From assembly GCA_024195265.1 (NCBI GenBank), contig JAJLRJ010000009.1, positions 7,413,997-7,477,996 of the forward strand: a DNA stretch of 64,000 bases, in the 5' to 3' direction. This document shows, in pieces, positions 38,831 through 51,221 of this stretch. Numbering within the stretch: position 1 is the first letter of the stretch; each line of letters begins with the position of its first letter. The notes beneath the pieces are model-generated. The model saw only the letters and a program-made list of their open reading frames with translations. It was not told the DNA's origin and searched no databases. The DNA comes from Dendrophyllia cribrosa (lineage: Eukaryota > Cnidaria > Anthozoa > Scleractinia > Dendrophylliidae). Made by a program: the position numbers and the translations under genes.

Positions 38831-39936
38831 ATGTGTTAACTGATATCTGCTGATATATAGAATTGCTCAAAATTGAGTAATATTTGTCATACGGAGGTGA
38901 TGCAGACCACTCTGAGAGCCTCTTTCGAGAACAGGGACATAGAAAAATAGATAAAGATTTCGTTTGTAAAGAAATGAACAGTTTTTGTTAAGTCGGCAAT
39001 TAATTAACAATTATTCATCGAAGAGGTGAGTAGCCAATCAGAGCGCGCGAGCAACACTATCTATATATCACATGGTTTAGGATGTATGCTTAAAATTTAA
39101 GCTTTTTAGATCTACTAAGGCTAAGGCTGAGGTATAGACGTTCTTTTTGTGAACGGTGTCAATTTATTGTCATATCACATTGGGCGTAAAATTCATGGTT
39201 ATTTTACCCTCGTGATTGTGTAAAGTTAATTTGAAAGTGTTCATTTCAGAACTGATGTTTAGAAATTATAAAAATATTTCTTTCGAGAATTCATGTACTG
39301 CTAAGAAGATTTACAGAACGATTGTATGCCGGCATATACTGAAGATAACTTGTGTACATATGGATGTATTGTTATGACGTTATAAGTGTGATCCAAGATA
39401 CAAACAATATATTTTACTTATTACAGTATACTTCTTACTTCGCGTCAAACGTAAAGACATGCTTTTTATCGCATTTATTAATACAAAAGTGGTAGTTTTT
39501 TTAATAGATGTACATATAACCTTTCCATATGCCTGAACACAATTCTTATTTAACCAAAAAGATAAAAGAATTTGTAGTGGATAAAAACATTTTAAATGTG
39601 CGATAAGTAATCACTATCACATAACGACTGTTTATTAGCAACGACAATAATGTTTTATTCAGTTATAGAATGAATTTTATATATGTGAATAAACAAATCT
39701 TAATAGAGCAACGTGGATCAGTTGGTAAAATTGACTAACATCTCACCCAAAAATCTGTCTGCCGCCACTTTACCGAGTCTACCGATAGATACTTTTCAAC
39801 AGACAAAACTCATACAAATAATCAGACTTAGGGACCGATTACATGGCGAATTTCAGCCCGGGCTGAGATTTCAGCCGGTCAACCGGGCTGAAATTTTGTT
39901 GTGATTACATGACAAATTTCAGCCCGGGCTGAAATG
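38831..39936. other. No gene; MITE fragments
   Basis: At about 39000-39085 there is a common AT-rich repeat with CCAATCAGAGCGCGCGA. At 39837-39935 GATTACATG and TTCAGCCCGGGCTGA are repeated, the latter palindromic. The rest is AT-rich and unremarkable. Confidence 0.4.
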
Positions 39937-39939
39937 GAT

Positions 39940-40215
39940 GATCGTTGGTGCAGAAGATAAATGTTGCTCTGAAAACTTAAAACACAACAAGTCACTACTG
40001 GATTATAATGATCAGATGTCAGTTTTTCTAAAGTAAATTTTGAATTGCCATCATCTCCTCAGTTATTGTTTGTGATGTTCCACAAAAGACAATTATAATA
40101 ATTCCAGATAAATTGCTTGAACTCAGTTTAGTTTGCAAGATATGGCAAACTTTACGGGTTCGAATCTCGTGCAAGGCAGAATTTAATAGTCTGTGTTTCG
40201 TTTTACAACTTCTTG
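39940..40215. repeat. Interspersed repeat shared with 15150-15430
   Basis: Shares long stretches with 15150-15430, including TTTCTAAAGTAAAT and GTTTGTGATGTTC. It lies at the 3' side of the minus-strand Penelope-like element. Confidence 0.65.
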
Positions 40216-40315
40216 GGTTCCTTGTAAATGGTTTGAACCCAGGAGTATCAGTAGTCTGTCGTTTGTGATCGTCCGGGTGAGTGTAGTTCTCAAAAGAACT
40301 GTTGTTGCTGACATT

Positions 40316-40354
40316 GACTGACGTTTCGACAACCTGAGCGGAAGTCATCTTCAG
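40316..40354 (-). ncRNA. Hammerhead-like motif in the Penelope-like element's 3' region
   Basis: On the minus strand CTGAAGA is followed by one base, GACTTCC, a loop, GGTTGTC and GAAACGTC. This is the order of a hammerhead core (CUGANGA, stem II, GAAA), with stem II containing two mismatches and one extra nucleotide. Penelope-like elements are known to carry hammerhead motifs in their terminal repeats. Stems I and III are not convincing, so activity is doubtful. Confidence 0.35.
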
Positions 40355-40539
40355 AGTCATGTGAATTGTGAATGGTCAGTTGATGTTATATACGTCTGGT
40401 TATAGCTGTCATTGGTCAGTTTAGCCGTGATGTTATTGGCTGTAGAGACACAAGTCAGTGATAGGTGCGTTTCGAACCGTGTATTGTTAGTGTAATTTCT
40501 GTAGTCGTATTGTTAGTCAAATTTGTCGTTGAGTTTAGT

Positions 40540-42235
40540 CTATTGCTTGTCTGTTTTGTTGATAAGTCGTTTGTAAGCCGTTGGTAGCTGTAGGCATCTG
40601 TTCAGTGGTGTCTGTTCTAAGTTAGTGAACCAACTTTCTAGAGTAAGTCGTTTGTAGTAGTCCGTACTGTAAGTAACGCATTCGGCAGATTCCCAATCAA
40701 TTCTGTCATTCGTGCGTAAATGGTGTTCAGCAATGTGATTGTTGACATCACCATTTTTTGTCGCCCGTTTGTGTTCAGTCAGTCGTATGTTCAGATTTCT
40801 GCCAGTCTCACCTATGTAAGAGGCCTGGCAGTCAGGGCAGTCGCAGCATTTGATCTTGTATACTGCTTCTTGTCTGTCGTTAGGTTCATCCTTGTCTTTT
40901 ACGTTAGTAAGAAGTTGTCGTAAAGTAGTAATGGGTTTGTGAGCGACACGGATGTTGTAAGGTTGTAAGATCCGTGCAATAGTCTCAGAAGTGCCCTTGA
41001 TGTAGGGTATTGAACCTGTGGTGACAGGTTTTGTGTTAGTTGTGTCAGGTTCGTTGTTTTTGTAAACATTGCGTTTAACAAAGTATGGGTTGTAGTTGTT
41101 CTTTCTGAAAACGTTGTCAAGATACTTGGTTTCGTCGGTTAAGCTGTCAGGTGAATCGCAAACTAGTTGCGCTCGTCTTGTCAAAGTTCGTATGGTCGTC
41201 GCTTTGTGAGATACGGGGTTGTACGATGACTGGTCTAGTAATCTGTCGGTATGAGTCGGTTTCCTGTAGATAGTAGTCTGTAGTTTGTTGTCGTTTCGGC
41301 TTACTAGACAGTCTAGAAAAGGAATCTTACCATTTTTTTCAACCTCTCTAGTAAACTGTTTGTCAGCGTTTTGTCTGTTAAGGTGTTCGTGAAAGGTGTC
41401 AATCTCGTCTTTGTGTACAGCAATAAGGGTGTCGTCCACGTAGCGTAACCAAAGTGGTACTGTTCGTTTGTATGTAGCAAGGGCTTCTTCCTCGATGTTC
41501 TACATGACAATTTCAGCAACAACAACTGAGACAGGTGAGCCCATAGCTGTTCCGTGTAGCTGTTTGTAGTGTTTGCCGTTGTACTGAAAATATGTCGAAG
41601 TAAGACAAAGATTTAGTAAGTCCATGACGTCGTCAGTCGGCAGTGGTACTGAGTTTAAAGGTAGAGTTGATGATGGCTGTCTCAGTACAATCTAGAGCCA
41701 GTTGAAACGAAATACTGGTGAACAGTGATTTCACGTCAAAAGACACTAGTTCATGGTCGTCAGGTATTTGTACTGTCTTGATAACGTCAATAAAGTTCTC
41801 AGTAGATTGTAGTTTGTGTCTAGATTCGTCTGTTAAGAGTTGCAGTACAGTAGTCAAGTATTTAGACAGTTGGTATGTCGGGGACCCACAGAATGAGACG
41901 ATGGGTCGCATTGGTACGTTGGGTTTGTGTAGTTTCGGTAGTCCGTACAGTTTCGGTGGTTGCGGTACAGAACTTCTCAGTCGGTAGAAGCGTGTAATGT
42001 CAAAAGCGCCATCCTTCTTAAGGCTGAGCAGTTTACCGTTAAGCCTTCGTTGCAGTGCGGGAGTCGGGTCTCGTTTAAGTTCTTCGTAGGTCTGTGTGTC
42101 CATTTTGTTATAGTAGTCTGTTTTGTCCATAATAACAGTCACTCGTCCTTTGTCTGCAGGTAGTATGACAATGTCTTTGTCGGTTTCCCAAAGGAACGTT
42201 ACAATGTTACAATGTTTGAAGAGAAGATTTGTCAT
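40540..42235 (-). pseudogene. Penelope-like retroelement: reverse transcriptase plus GIY-YIG endonuclease, broken
   Basis: Minus-strand frames read, from 42235 downward, ILPADKGRVTVIMDKTDYY, LYGLPKLHKPNVPMRPIVS and VSFDVKSLFTSIS. After a frame change near 41640-41680 come HGTAMGSPVSVVVAEIV, an in-frame TAG at 41500-41502 and LRYVDDTLIAV (41431-41443). The C-terminus has CCDCPDCQASYIGETGRNL (about 40795-40850), the Cys-rich linker and GIY-YIG nuclease that define Penelope-like elements. Stop at 40540. The N-terminal part is missing or degraded at the junction with duplicated segment B. At least two lesions make it inactive as encoded. Confidence 0.9.
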
Positions 42236-43474
42236 AAGGACTTACATGTTTACAAATCTCCTGCTTTATTTGTCGGAGTTTGATTCTTTGTTCCTTATCA
42301 CTTTTCGATTTCTTACTGATCTCCATAATTGGAATAAGAAAAGGGAAATGGGAAAATTAACGCAACAATAACGAACATGCCATTGATAATTCATGAATAA
42401 CATTTTTATACCTAGGCACTACAATGGTGTTCTCATTGGCCAAGGTAATAGAAGATTCACTGAAAACAGTCAATTCTAAAACTCATTAATAATCACAAAG
42501 GACATAATTGGAAAAGAATTTTGGCGATTTTATTCCTTCGTTTTCTCCACATTTAAGGATCAGTTTGAGAAGCTATATCAAACACTCAAAAGAGTGTCTC
42601 ATCAGATATCCAAACATCTCGATGTGGGCTATAAAACGTTTTTTTTTTAATTGCTATATTTGTTTTCTATTTTCGCGTTTGACAGCTTTTTTTCTGTGAA
42701 TACAGTTAACCCTCTCAAAGCAGACACCTCTCTAATGATGATCCTTTTGTCCAAGACAAAAGCTTTCCTTTCTAAATGAAAGAGACTGATTAAGCAGTGT
42801 TGCATTATAAACTAGCCTTATTTTGCGAGTCGCCATGCTAGCCCTCAAAACAATAGAGCTTCGTGATATCCAAGCCCAATGAAATTAGAGGCTCTGAAGA
42901 GGTGCACGCCTTCTGTATTTTTCCCGGTTGTTTGAAAGCCGATTAATACTAATCCAGGATTAGAGTCACTCGGTTTTGAATTCAGTTGAATAACTAATCG
43001 ATGGAAACGTTTCCGTAGTTTATCTGATCTTCAGTTTTAACTTTGACTTGTCTTCTCGTGATATTCTTACTTAAGAACAAAGTATAGGCGCAGATCCAGA
43101 CCGGCTTTCACCGGTCTACGGAAATCGTTCAGGTTTTTAGAAATTATTTTGTTTCGGACAGTAAAGGTAAACTTCCAAATTTTATGACAGATAGTTTTTG
43201 GTACAAATGCAAAAATGTCTTGATGCTAACCTTCAGTCGAACTTCTTATATAAACCTGGCGAACAAACTTGCACACCATCGTCCAGTAGCCCCACTTACA
43301 CGTTTTGCAAAACTTCATCCACTGACAATGGAATCTAGCAATATCCTCTCAGAATGACTAATAACTCCAAAATGCAGGAAAAGACGTTTCAGACTCAAAT
43401 TTTGAAACATTTTCCGGGGAACAAGACCCAAACACCCCTAGAGAAGCGCACTTGAAGTAATCTCCATAGCATCT

Positions 43475-43570
43475 TCATTCATTCATTCATTCATTCATTC
43501 ATTCATTCATTCATTCATTCATTCATTCATTCATTCATTTTATTTTGCCATTAACCACATTAAAAATATA

Positions 43571-43607
<37 letters not shown>

Positions 43608-43925
43608 TAATAATAAACAATACACTAGAAATTTATAATAACTTAAAAGACGATAGACTACAAAATGTTTAAGGTGGTAGTGACAAGGCAGCCTACAAGC
43701 CGGGGCTTATGAACTATAGGCTTCCTGACAATATAGAATACATCATACGAATTATGAGGACAGCATGAAATATAAAATGTATTATTTTAAAAAGAAAAGA
43801 AAAGAAAAGGAAAGAAGAAGTATGTAGCTCAACAAAGAGTATTTTTGACTAAGAAAGAAGGAATTTTTTAAGTCTTTTGCCAAACAAACGGATGCTTTCA
43901 CTGTTTTGAATTTCATGACTTAACG
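43475..43925 (-). mobile_element. LINE-like 3' end with (ATTC)n tail, private to copy B
   Basis: (ATTC)n at 43475-43540, then TTTTATTTTGCC, an (ATA)n/(TAA)n stretch and GCAGCCTACAAGCCGGGGCT, a typical antisense 3' end of a non-LTR element. The corresponding place in copy A (about 20160) lacks it. No reverse transcriptase codons remain. Confidence 0.45.
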
Positions 43926-44024
43926 GGGCGGGCTTAGAATAAAAAAAAAGCTCAGAATAAAAAAAAAGGAACAGTGCGACTAAGCCAACAAAAAGAAATC
44001 GTCGCCATGGCCATCTTGGATTCA

Positions 44025-44195
44025 TTCGCTTCACACCAGCGTTATGTTCATGTTATTATGTTCCTATTACATGTATGTCGTTTTGTTGTGTTGTTCACAC
44101 TGGTGACATAAAACATCGATCAGATCGATATAGTGTGTTGTATTTGCGTGACCTCGCCATTATGTCATTATGTCGCTAGTGTTAACCTAGCAGTG
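44025..44195. mobile_element. MITE-like GTTATGTTCATG element, copy B
   Basis: GCGTTATGTTCATGTTATTA on the left and CATTATGTCATTATGTCGCT on the right, with CACACCAGC / GCTAGTGTT borders. Related to 21690-21985. Confidence 0.45.
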
Positions 44196-44340
44196 TATAT
44201 GAAATAAGCTATCTGAACTGGACGCTAATACCCTTCAGTGATTCATTGTTTAATTATAGGCAATTACAAAGCACTCCTCAGATAGTACACTAACTACTAA
44301 TTAGTATTGCCCGCAAGCCTTAGTGCGTGTTTAACTGTTT

Positions 44341-44447
44341 CAGGAGCGATGGACTTGATCACGGATTCGCGAAGAAGAAAGAAGAAATGGAAGGGTTCCA
44401 GCTTGCTCAAAATATCGCACAAGAATGTGTTATTATGCCTAGATAAC
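44341..44447 (+). other. Possible terminal exon, unrecognised
   Basis: After the acceptor-like CTGTTTCAG, one frame reads SDGLDHGFAKKKEEMEGFQL, AQNIAQECVIMPR and a TAA. It looks coding, but no partner exon is visible nearby and the segment is absent from copy A. Confidence 0.25.
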
Positions 44448-44825
44448 ATCTTTATGTTTTAACGTCCGAGAATCCTGCACAAATTGATCTTGGAACGAGG
44501 TAATCTCTCTTCAAGTGCATTCAGTTTATGTTGAACTATTTTTAGAGGTTAAATCATCTTTATCAAAGCTACTTCCGTGTATGTTCACCGTCCCTCCCCC
44601 TCCCCCCTCCCCCAGTCATTTCTCACTTAAATTACTGACTGACAGCTTATTTTCTTTGTTGTGTTTTCTTTAACGAACAGCATATGATCTCAAAAGAATA
44701 TATTTGGAGATTTCTTTCCTCAACGGGTTATAATATAAGGAAACATATTAAAGGAAACGTCACCCGTTTTTCGCCTCCCCACCCTCCTAAAGTCTTTCCG
44801 TGACTTGTGCATTGTCATTGTAATA

Positions 44826-45421
44826 CAGTGGAACCCCGCTCTACGGACACCCGCTTAATACGGACACCCGCTTATAACGGACAGTTTCGTTTGTCCCGAC
44901 AAAAAGCTCATGTATTTTCTCTAAAATTAACCCGCTTTATACGGACACGGTTAATACGGACAACGGACACTTTTCTGTGTCCGAGTCACAAACTCTCATA
45001 TATTGCCAACCCCGCTTTACGGACACTGGTTATCTGCACACTGTCTATTTTCATTGTCACAATTGTGTGATAATTGTAGACACTGTACCCTCTGCTGTAC
45101 CCTGTTCAAATAATGACAGATTTTTACGGGTTAATAAAATTTTATTACAAAAAAAAAACAGTAACAAAGTAGCGTGACATACTTGATTTTGAACAGTCTG
45201 TTTTTTTCCGGTGTTTGACTCTTGTACTACGTATAGTCCTTTAATACCATTACAGTTAAGAAATTAAACAACGTTTTCTCATAAAACTGTCTGCTTTGGT
45301 CTTTATATCGATAAAACATGTGTCCCTGACGTTTTCTCTGAGAGCCCGCTTAATACGGACACTCGGATAATACGGACACTATGGCATTTCCCCTTGGTGG
45401 CCGTATTAACCGGTTCTACTG
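44826..45421. mobile_element. Tc1/mariner-type MITE, 596 bp, private to copy B
   Basis: CAGTGGAACCCCGCTCTACG at the left end, CCGTATTAACCGGTTCTACTG at the right end, TA on both sides. Copy A has the empty site at about 22489 (TAATATCAG). The interior consists of ACGGACAC words. A 66-codon frame inside is not a gene. Confidence 0.8.
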
Positions 45422-45656
45422 TATCCGTTTTCACATGCCACTACATACTATTTTTATCCGGGAACAGAAGCTGTTTGTTCAACAAATTTCGTCCTCTTTC
45501 AGTGACGTTGAAGCCTCAGAAACCAAGGAACGCATCTGAGCATTAAAGGACGTGGAGAGGCGTGTGTGACATTCGAATCTTTAACGATTTTAAGAAATCT
45601 TGTGGTAGCAGAACACAGAGAAGTTAGCAGGTACGAAGGACGACAAAAAACAGCGT

Positions 45657-45716
45657 ATGGCGTATACCGAACTGGTATTTCTAGTCATCTGCATGTTAGG
45701 ATTCCACTCAGCAAAC
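45657..45716 (+). CDS. Copy B exon 1: signal peptide
   Basis: MAYTELVFLVICMLGFHSAN, then AAC|GTAAGTATC. Twenty codons against 22 in copy A, with the hydrophobic core kept. Confidence 0.85.
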
Positions 45717-48073
45717 GTAAGTATCATCGAGATATTTATATTATTCCTTCCTATACTGGACGTGTTTATGTGGATACTTCTGTTCAACAGCTGCGGGTGT
45801 ACAAAACCTGTTTAAAGCGGCGGTAATCAAAATAAGTTAGAAGCGTACTAAATATAACGTCTCGCGCAGCGTCTGTGGCTTTACATTTCAAATAAGATTA
45901 GTGCTGTCGGTGGGACGAATTCAGTAAAGAACGCAAATTATTGAAATTATCGCAAATTTAATAGTTAAATTGATGTCCGTAAAATGTATTGACTGAAATG
46001 GAAATAAACTAAAGTAAACTAAAATGCTCTCAGTGTCTGTAACCTTACCCTATTTTTTTTTTTTCATTTTTCGCTCGCTTTCCTGAAATCCACCACCGGC
46101 TTATGCGAAGGAATGATAAGTTAACCTAATAGTTTAGTCACTGAACTGTTAAACTGAGCTCTTTTTGTATCGCTACAAAGCAAAATAGTTCAGCTCATTA
46201 GTAAAGCAAATTTACGGCGCATGAAGTCGATTTAGCGACTACTCGCCAATGAATATTTGATTTGAAGTATTGCTCTGTTGGAATCTTGTAAAAACGACCA
46301 AAAAGCGGCCGAAAGTGCTACTTTTCATCATAGTCATAATATTTCATCACAACATTTTAGTTTATGAAATTGAAAGCGAAAGCATGAAACGGCAAAATAC
46401 CCGTGTTGTGTGCGTAGTCAACCGCGAAACGTCTTGAATTGTCTTTTTGACCTCTTTTGTTTAGTTTATATGGAAATTTCCGATTTTTAAGACTCTCCGC
46501 ACGTATCTGTCTATAAGGTCCAATATAGGTTGGTCTTGTGATAAGCTTTTTATAAATAGCTAATTGCAGGAACGTTGTCATAGAAAAAATACAAAATAAC
46601 AATAAAGGAATTAATTACCTTAATAAATGAATTTTTTTTTCATTTCCGGGAATTAATAGTTTTTTTTAAACACGAAGTTCCGGTATAAAAGGCTTAGCTC
46701 CTCCCCCATTTCACAATGCAAATTAAGGCGTCTTTCAGTCACAAAACGTGGTTAACTTGCGTGTCCTTTAAATATAATTTGCTTCAAAAATCTAATAAAC
46801 CAAGATTTTACCTCAGCAAAAAAAGAAAGAGAAGTTCATAAAGACTTCTGATATAACTTTCATAAAGTTTTTCCAAATTGTGTTAGCAATGGTCTTAGTA
46901 AAGACGCATGTTTTTTGTCAGTTGTTAATGCTTCAGTGGTTGATTGACAACTGGAGGTGAGAATGGCCAGGCCAGGCTTCTTTTATACCGGAACTTCGTG
47001 TTTAAGGCCCACCTTCACCCAAAATGCTGTGCGCGCCGTGATCACGCGATCACGCGATCACGCGTATGAACAATGAAGCATTTCACAACAAAAGCAAACG
47101 ACCGCAACGTCGTTTGGGTGAAGGTGGAACTTACTGTGAGCACCCAACAAACATTTTGCCAAGTTTTTTCTACAAGTTTTGAAACTAACTTTACAACATC
47201 ACATCATGTTAATCGTTTGTCGCTTCGTGTTTATCACAAGGGTGTAAAGTTAGCTACAAAACATGTAAACAAAACTTGTGAAAACGTTTGTTGCGTGCTC
47301 ATGGTAAGCCGTGTCGCACTGTAACCTAATTTATTACGATTTGTAGCAATTTGTGATTTGCTATTTTATATGACAAAGTTTTTTGAATTAGGTGTATAAC
47401 GTTACTCTTTTAAAACAGAAAGTGAAGGTAACTTTTATAATAAATGGATAGTTAAGGTAAGATAATCCATCGGAAATCTATTATAACTTTCGTAACACTT
47501 TCGTGAAATTAGAGTAGATGTTAATTAGCTATTTTTACTGTGATTTTCCTTGTGTTTTAATATAACGTATTAACTATTTTCGTTTTTAATGATGCAATTT
47601 AACGGACACGAGCCATCCGGTGGACCGATTAAATAAACCATTAATATCATTATTTATACTATTAATTGTTTAAAATCCCACAAGCTTCATGATAAAAACT
47701 TATCGTGTATAAATAAAATGTATTGTGTAAAGTTTAGATTGAGGGTACATCTGATTCTCTGGTGCAATACTGGACTCGTACCCAGTCGCTATTTAGGGCG
47801 ACATAAGATTGGACACTGTAGTGAATTTTGGCGCGCGGGGTGTCGCGGGAAGGTGCGAAGATGCAATACTGATATAAGAACCAGCAGGTTTACTACTTTT
47901 TAGTGCTTAGATCGCATTTTACCAGTGACGATTCCTTCCCAGTTGGCCTGAAATTCAACAATGTAACAAATAAACAAGGAAATCGAATTTGCAAGATGCA
48001 GTTTGTTAGGATTATGGAATGGCAATAGCAGTCCATAAATTCTTGGAATATGATTGCTTACATCCTCTCTCTC

Positions 48074-48129
<56 letters not shown>

Positions 48130-48216
48130 TTCTATACGGCTTTCATGTAAAGAAGTTATGTAACTTATGAAATTACCGTATTCAAATAAAAGTGAATCAA
48201 TTAATCAATCAATCAA

Positions 48217-48289
<73 letters not shown>

Positions 48290-51129
48290 TCACTTTCTCA
48301 ACATGAAAGGGAGAACATGAATCAAGAATGGTTTTTTTCACTTTAATCTTCTTCATTCTTTTTTGCTTCACAATTTAGTCGCTGAGTGAAAGGGAACCAC
48401 ACCATGTGTCTCTCATTTGTCCCGGAAGAAAATGTCCTGCAGGATATTCGTCGTATTGTCTTCAAAATGCCCCAACTCGCTGCATTCCGTGTAAGGAAGG
48501 CACATTCTCGACCCACGCCTCTCGCAGAACAGCATGCCGGCCTTGCTCTCGTTGCAATGACAACGAATTTGAATTACGGCAATGCACTGCAAGGTCAAAT
48601 GTGGTGTGCAAGAAATGCCGTCCATGTCCTCCTGGCTTTGGCAGAGTAGAAAAATCTTGTGAAAGGACAAGGGACACTGTTTGTGAGAAGTGTCGTGGAC
48701 CTGTCGAATTGGGAGATGTTTCTGTTATAAAATGCAACAATACTGGACCACAAATAACTGACGGTAAGGAGTCACAAGAGAGATCAGCCCGTTACAGGTC
48801 CCCCGGGGGAACACCCATATAAAAAGGACGGGGTCCTCGTCGGAAACTTTCGAAAAACACGGTCGCCCTAAAAGGTAGCAGAATCTCGTTTGATGGGCAT
48901 GGCTCGAATTAATTTTTACCCCTGAGAGGTACCAATTCTAAAACAACACGTCATAATCTGTCATATTTTTCGGCTCAATACCCTAAAAGGTACCGCGATA
49001 ATTCTAACGGTGGTCATTTTAGATTGTAGGACCCTAAGCGAGCATCCCCGTCATTTTTATATGGGAGTCTCCCCCCCTCCGGGGGTTACAGGTTCCCAAA
49101 TACGAAAAATATGCGCCGGTAAGGAAGAGGACGACAATCGACTGTTCCCTCTCGCTTTTCATGTCGCTTCTCTTTGCTGCTCGTCCCTACTTTCTATATA
49201 AGAGCCTGTAACAGTCTTGTTTTAATTTTATAACTATATATTGGTTAAGATATTCATCCTAGAAATTTCTATATTCTGACAACCAACCCCCGCACTACCC
49301 CCCCCCCCCCCCTTGTTTTTTCCTTCCCAAAAGAGACAGCGATTGAGCCCAACACTATTTTTACATTATTGCTATATATTTTTTGATTTATAGGTGTTTT
49401 GGTTTTTAAGCCACGAAAGAAAGGAAACGACAAAGATTCTTCTTCTGTAACAAGCATAGAGGTTGAAAAACCTTGGTCTAGTGGTACTAATAAACCCATA
49501 GGACATCAGGACAAAACTTCGTCAGGATTTGAAGGCGTCCGTCCCACGTCTTCAAATGGCTCTGCAGCAAGTGCGCGGTCAGTTAAATCCCATTCTGTGG
49601 ATTCTATTTCTTCTTTGACGAGGAGCGCACTTACACCTGAGAAATCAATCGACCCATCCTTCTCTCCGGTGAATAACCATTCGTTGGGTTCTAACCCGAC
49701 TACAATGGCGGAATCGGAGACGAACATGGACACCATGCAAGGGGACGCACCGTATGTTTCGAGGCATACTAAGCGAAATGCCGAGAAAAACGGTACAACA
49801 GTGAAAATGTCAGTTCCACCGCCGCTACAGTTATCAAGGTCACCTTCGAACGATGTCCAAACGCAAAGCATGTTGATGGGAAACGATGTCCGTGGAGTGC
49901 CCGCAGTAATTACTACAACGGCGTTCACTGTGAAAAGTGATGGTATGTAGACAGTGTTATTTCCGTTATAGTGCTCAGTGTAACTTGTAATGCACATGGA
50001 ACTACATTTCCCTTCTGTGACATACTTGGGAAATAGGAACTGTGATCGTGTTGTCAAACTTGGAAGGTGGTACAAGGTTCTGTAGAAGAATACACCTTTT
50101 CGCGTGAACACTGACAATGTGCAACGCAATCGCAAAGAACGAAAGCCAAGGGACGAGAGTATTTTTCGTTACTATTCAGTTTTAATTTAAAATCATTTTA
50201 TATGTTCTGTATTGCACTAGACCGTGCGCGTCGGTTTCACAGGGACGGGGCTCACTCACCTTAAAAAAGAAAGAGTTTCGAGTGGCCAAAGGTATAAGCT
50301 TTCTAGGGAGGTCCGGGCATGCCCCCTCGGAAATTGTTTTGAAATGATTATGCGCTGAGATGCGATCTAGTGCATTTTGAGACAAACGTTCGAGATGATG
50401 TCACAGCAGTATTTTACTGTTTTTCTTTTTAGCCGTGATAACGTTATGACAATGTTACAAGAACTCCGGTAGCACAATAACCGAGCCTGTCGTAAGGCCA
50501 GCAGTTCGTATGTTGGTTCATGGTCCTTGTCATATAGTGTCCTTTGACAGGGATTGCTTACCTCATGTACACTGGCCTGGATGATTTTTCTAACATATTT
50601 CCTTATATACTGTGATTGTAATAACTTTATGTGGGGGAGGAAGCTGGACATTTTTAAGGGGGGTGGGGAACTTCCCACTCATTAATAGATGTAACCCAGA
50701 ATTGGCCATGATAAGAAAATTTATAATGTCTTAATTCTGTATTTTGCTTGTTAGTTCACAATGTTAAGATACACCTGGCGGAGAATGAAGATAGCAGCAT
50801 CTCTGAGCCTTTTGTTCACTGGCTTTGGGCAGTTGTTGCAATACCGATTGTAGTTGCCGCCGTCTTGGTCTTCATAGGAGTCAGTCGAAGCAAGCTATCA
50901 GGAACTAAAGGTCAGTTGAAAGGTGATTTTTTTGTTTTACGATACGTAAAATATATACTTGGATACTTGATATATCGGTTGTTTGCCATTTCAAAAAGGG
51001 AATTTGATAAGTTTGGTTATTGGTTAATGTCTAAGGGGAGGGGAAGTGGGGGGAGGGGTGGAGTGACGATTCTAGGGAAAATATTTTTCCGCACTTCGGG
51101 TCATATTCACATTCAGTTTTTGCAAGATA

Positions 51130-51221
<92 letters not shown>

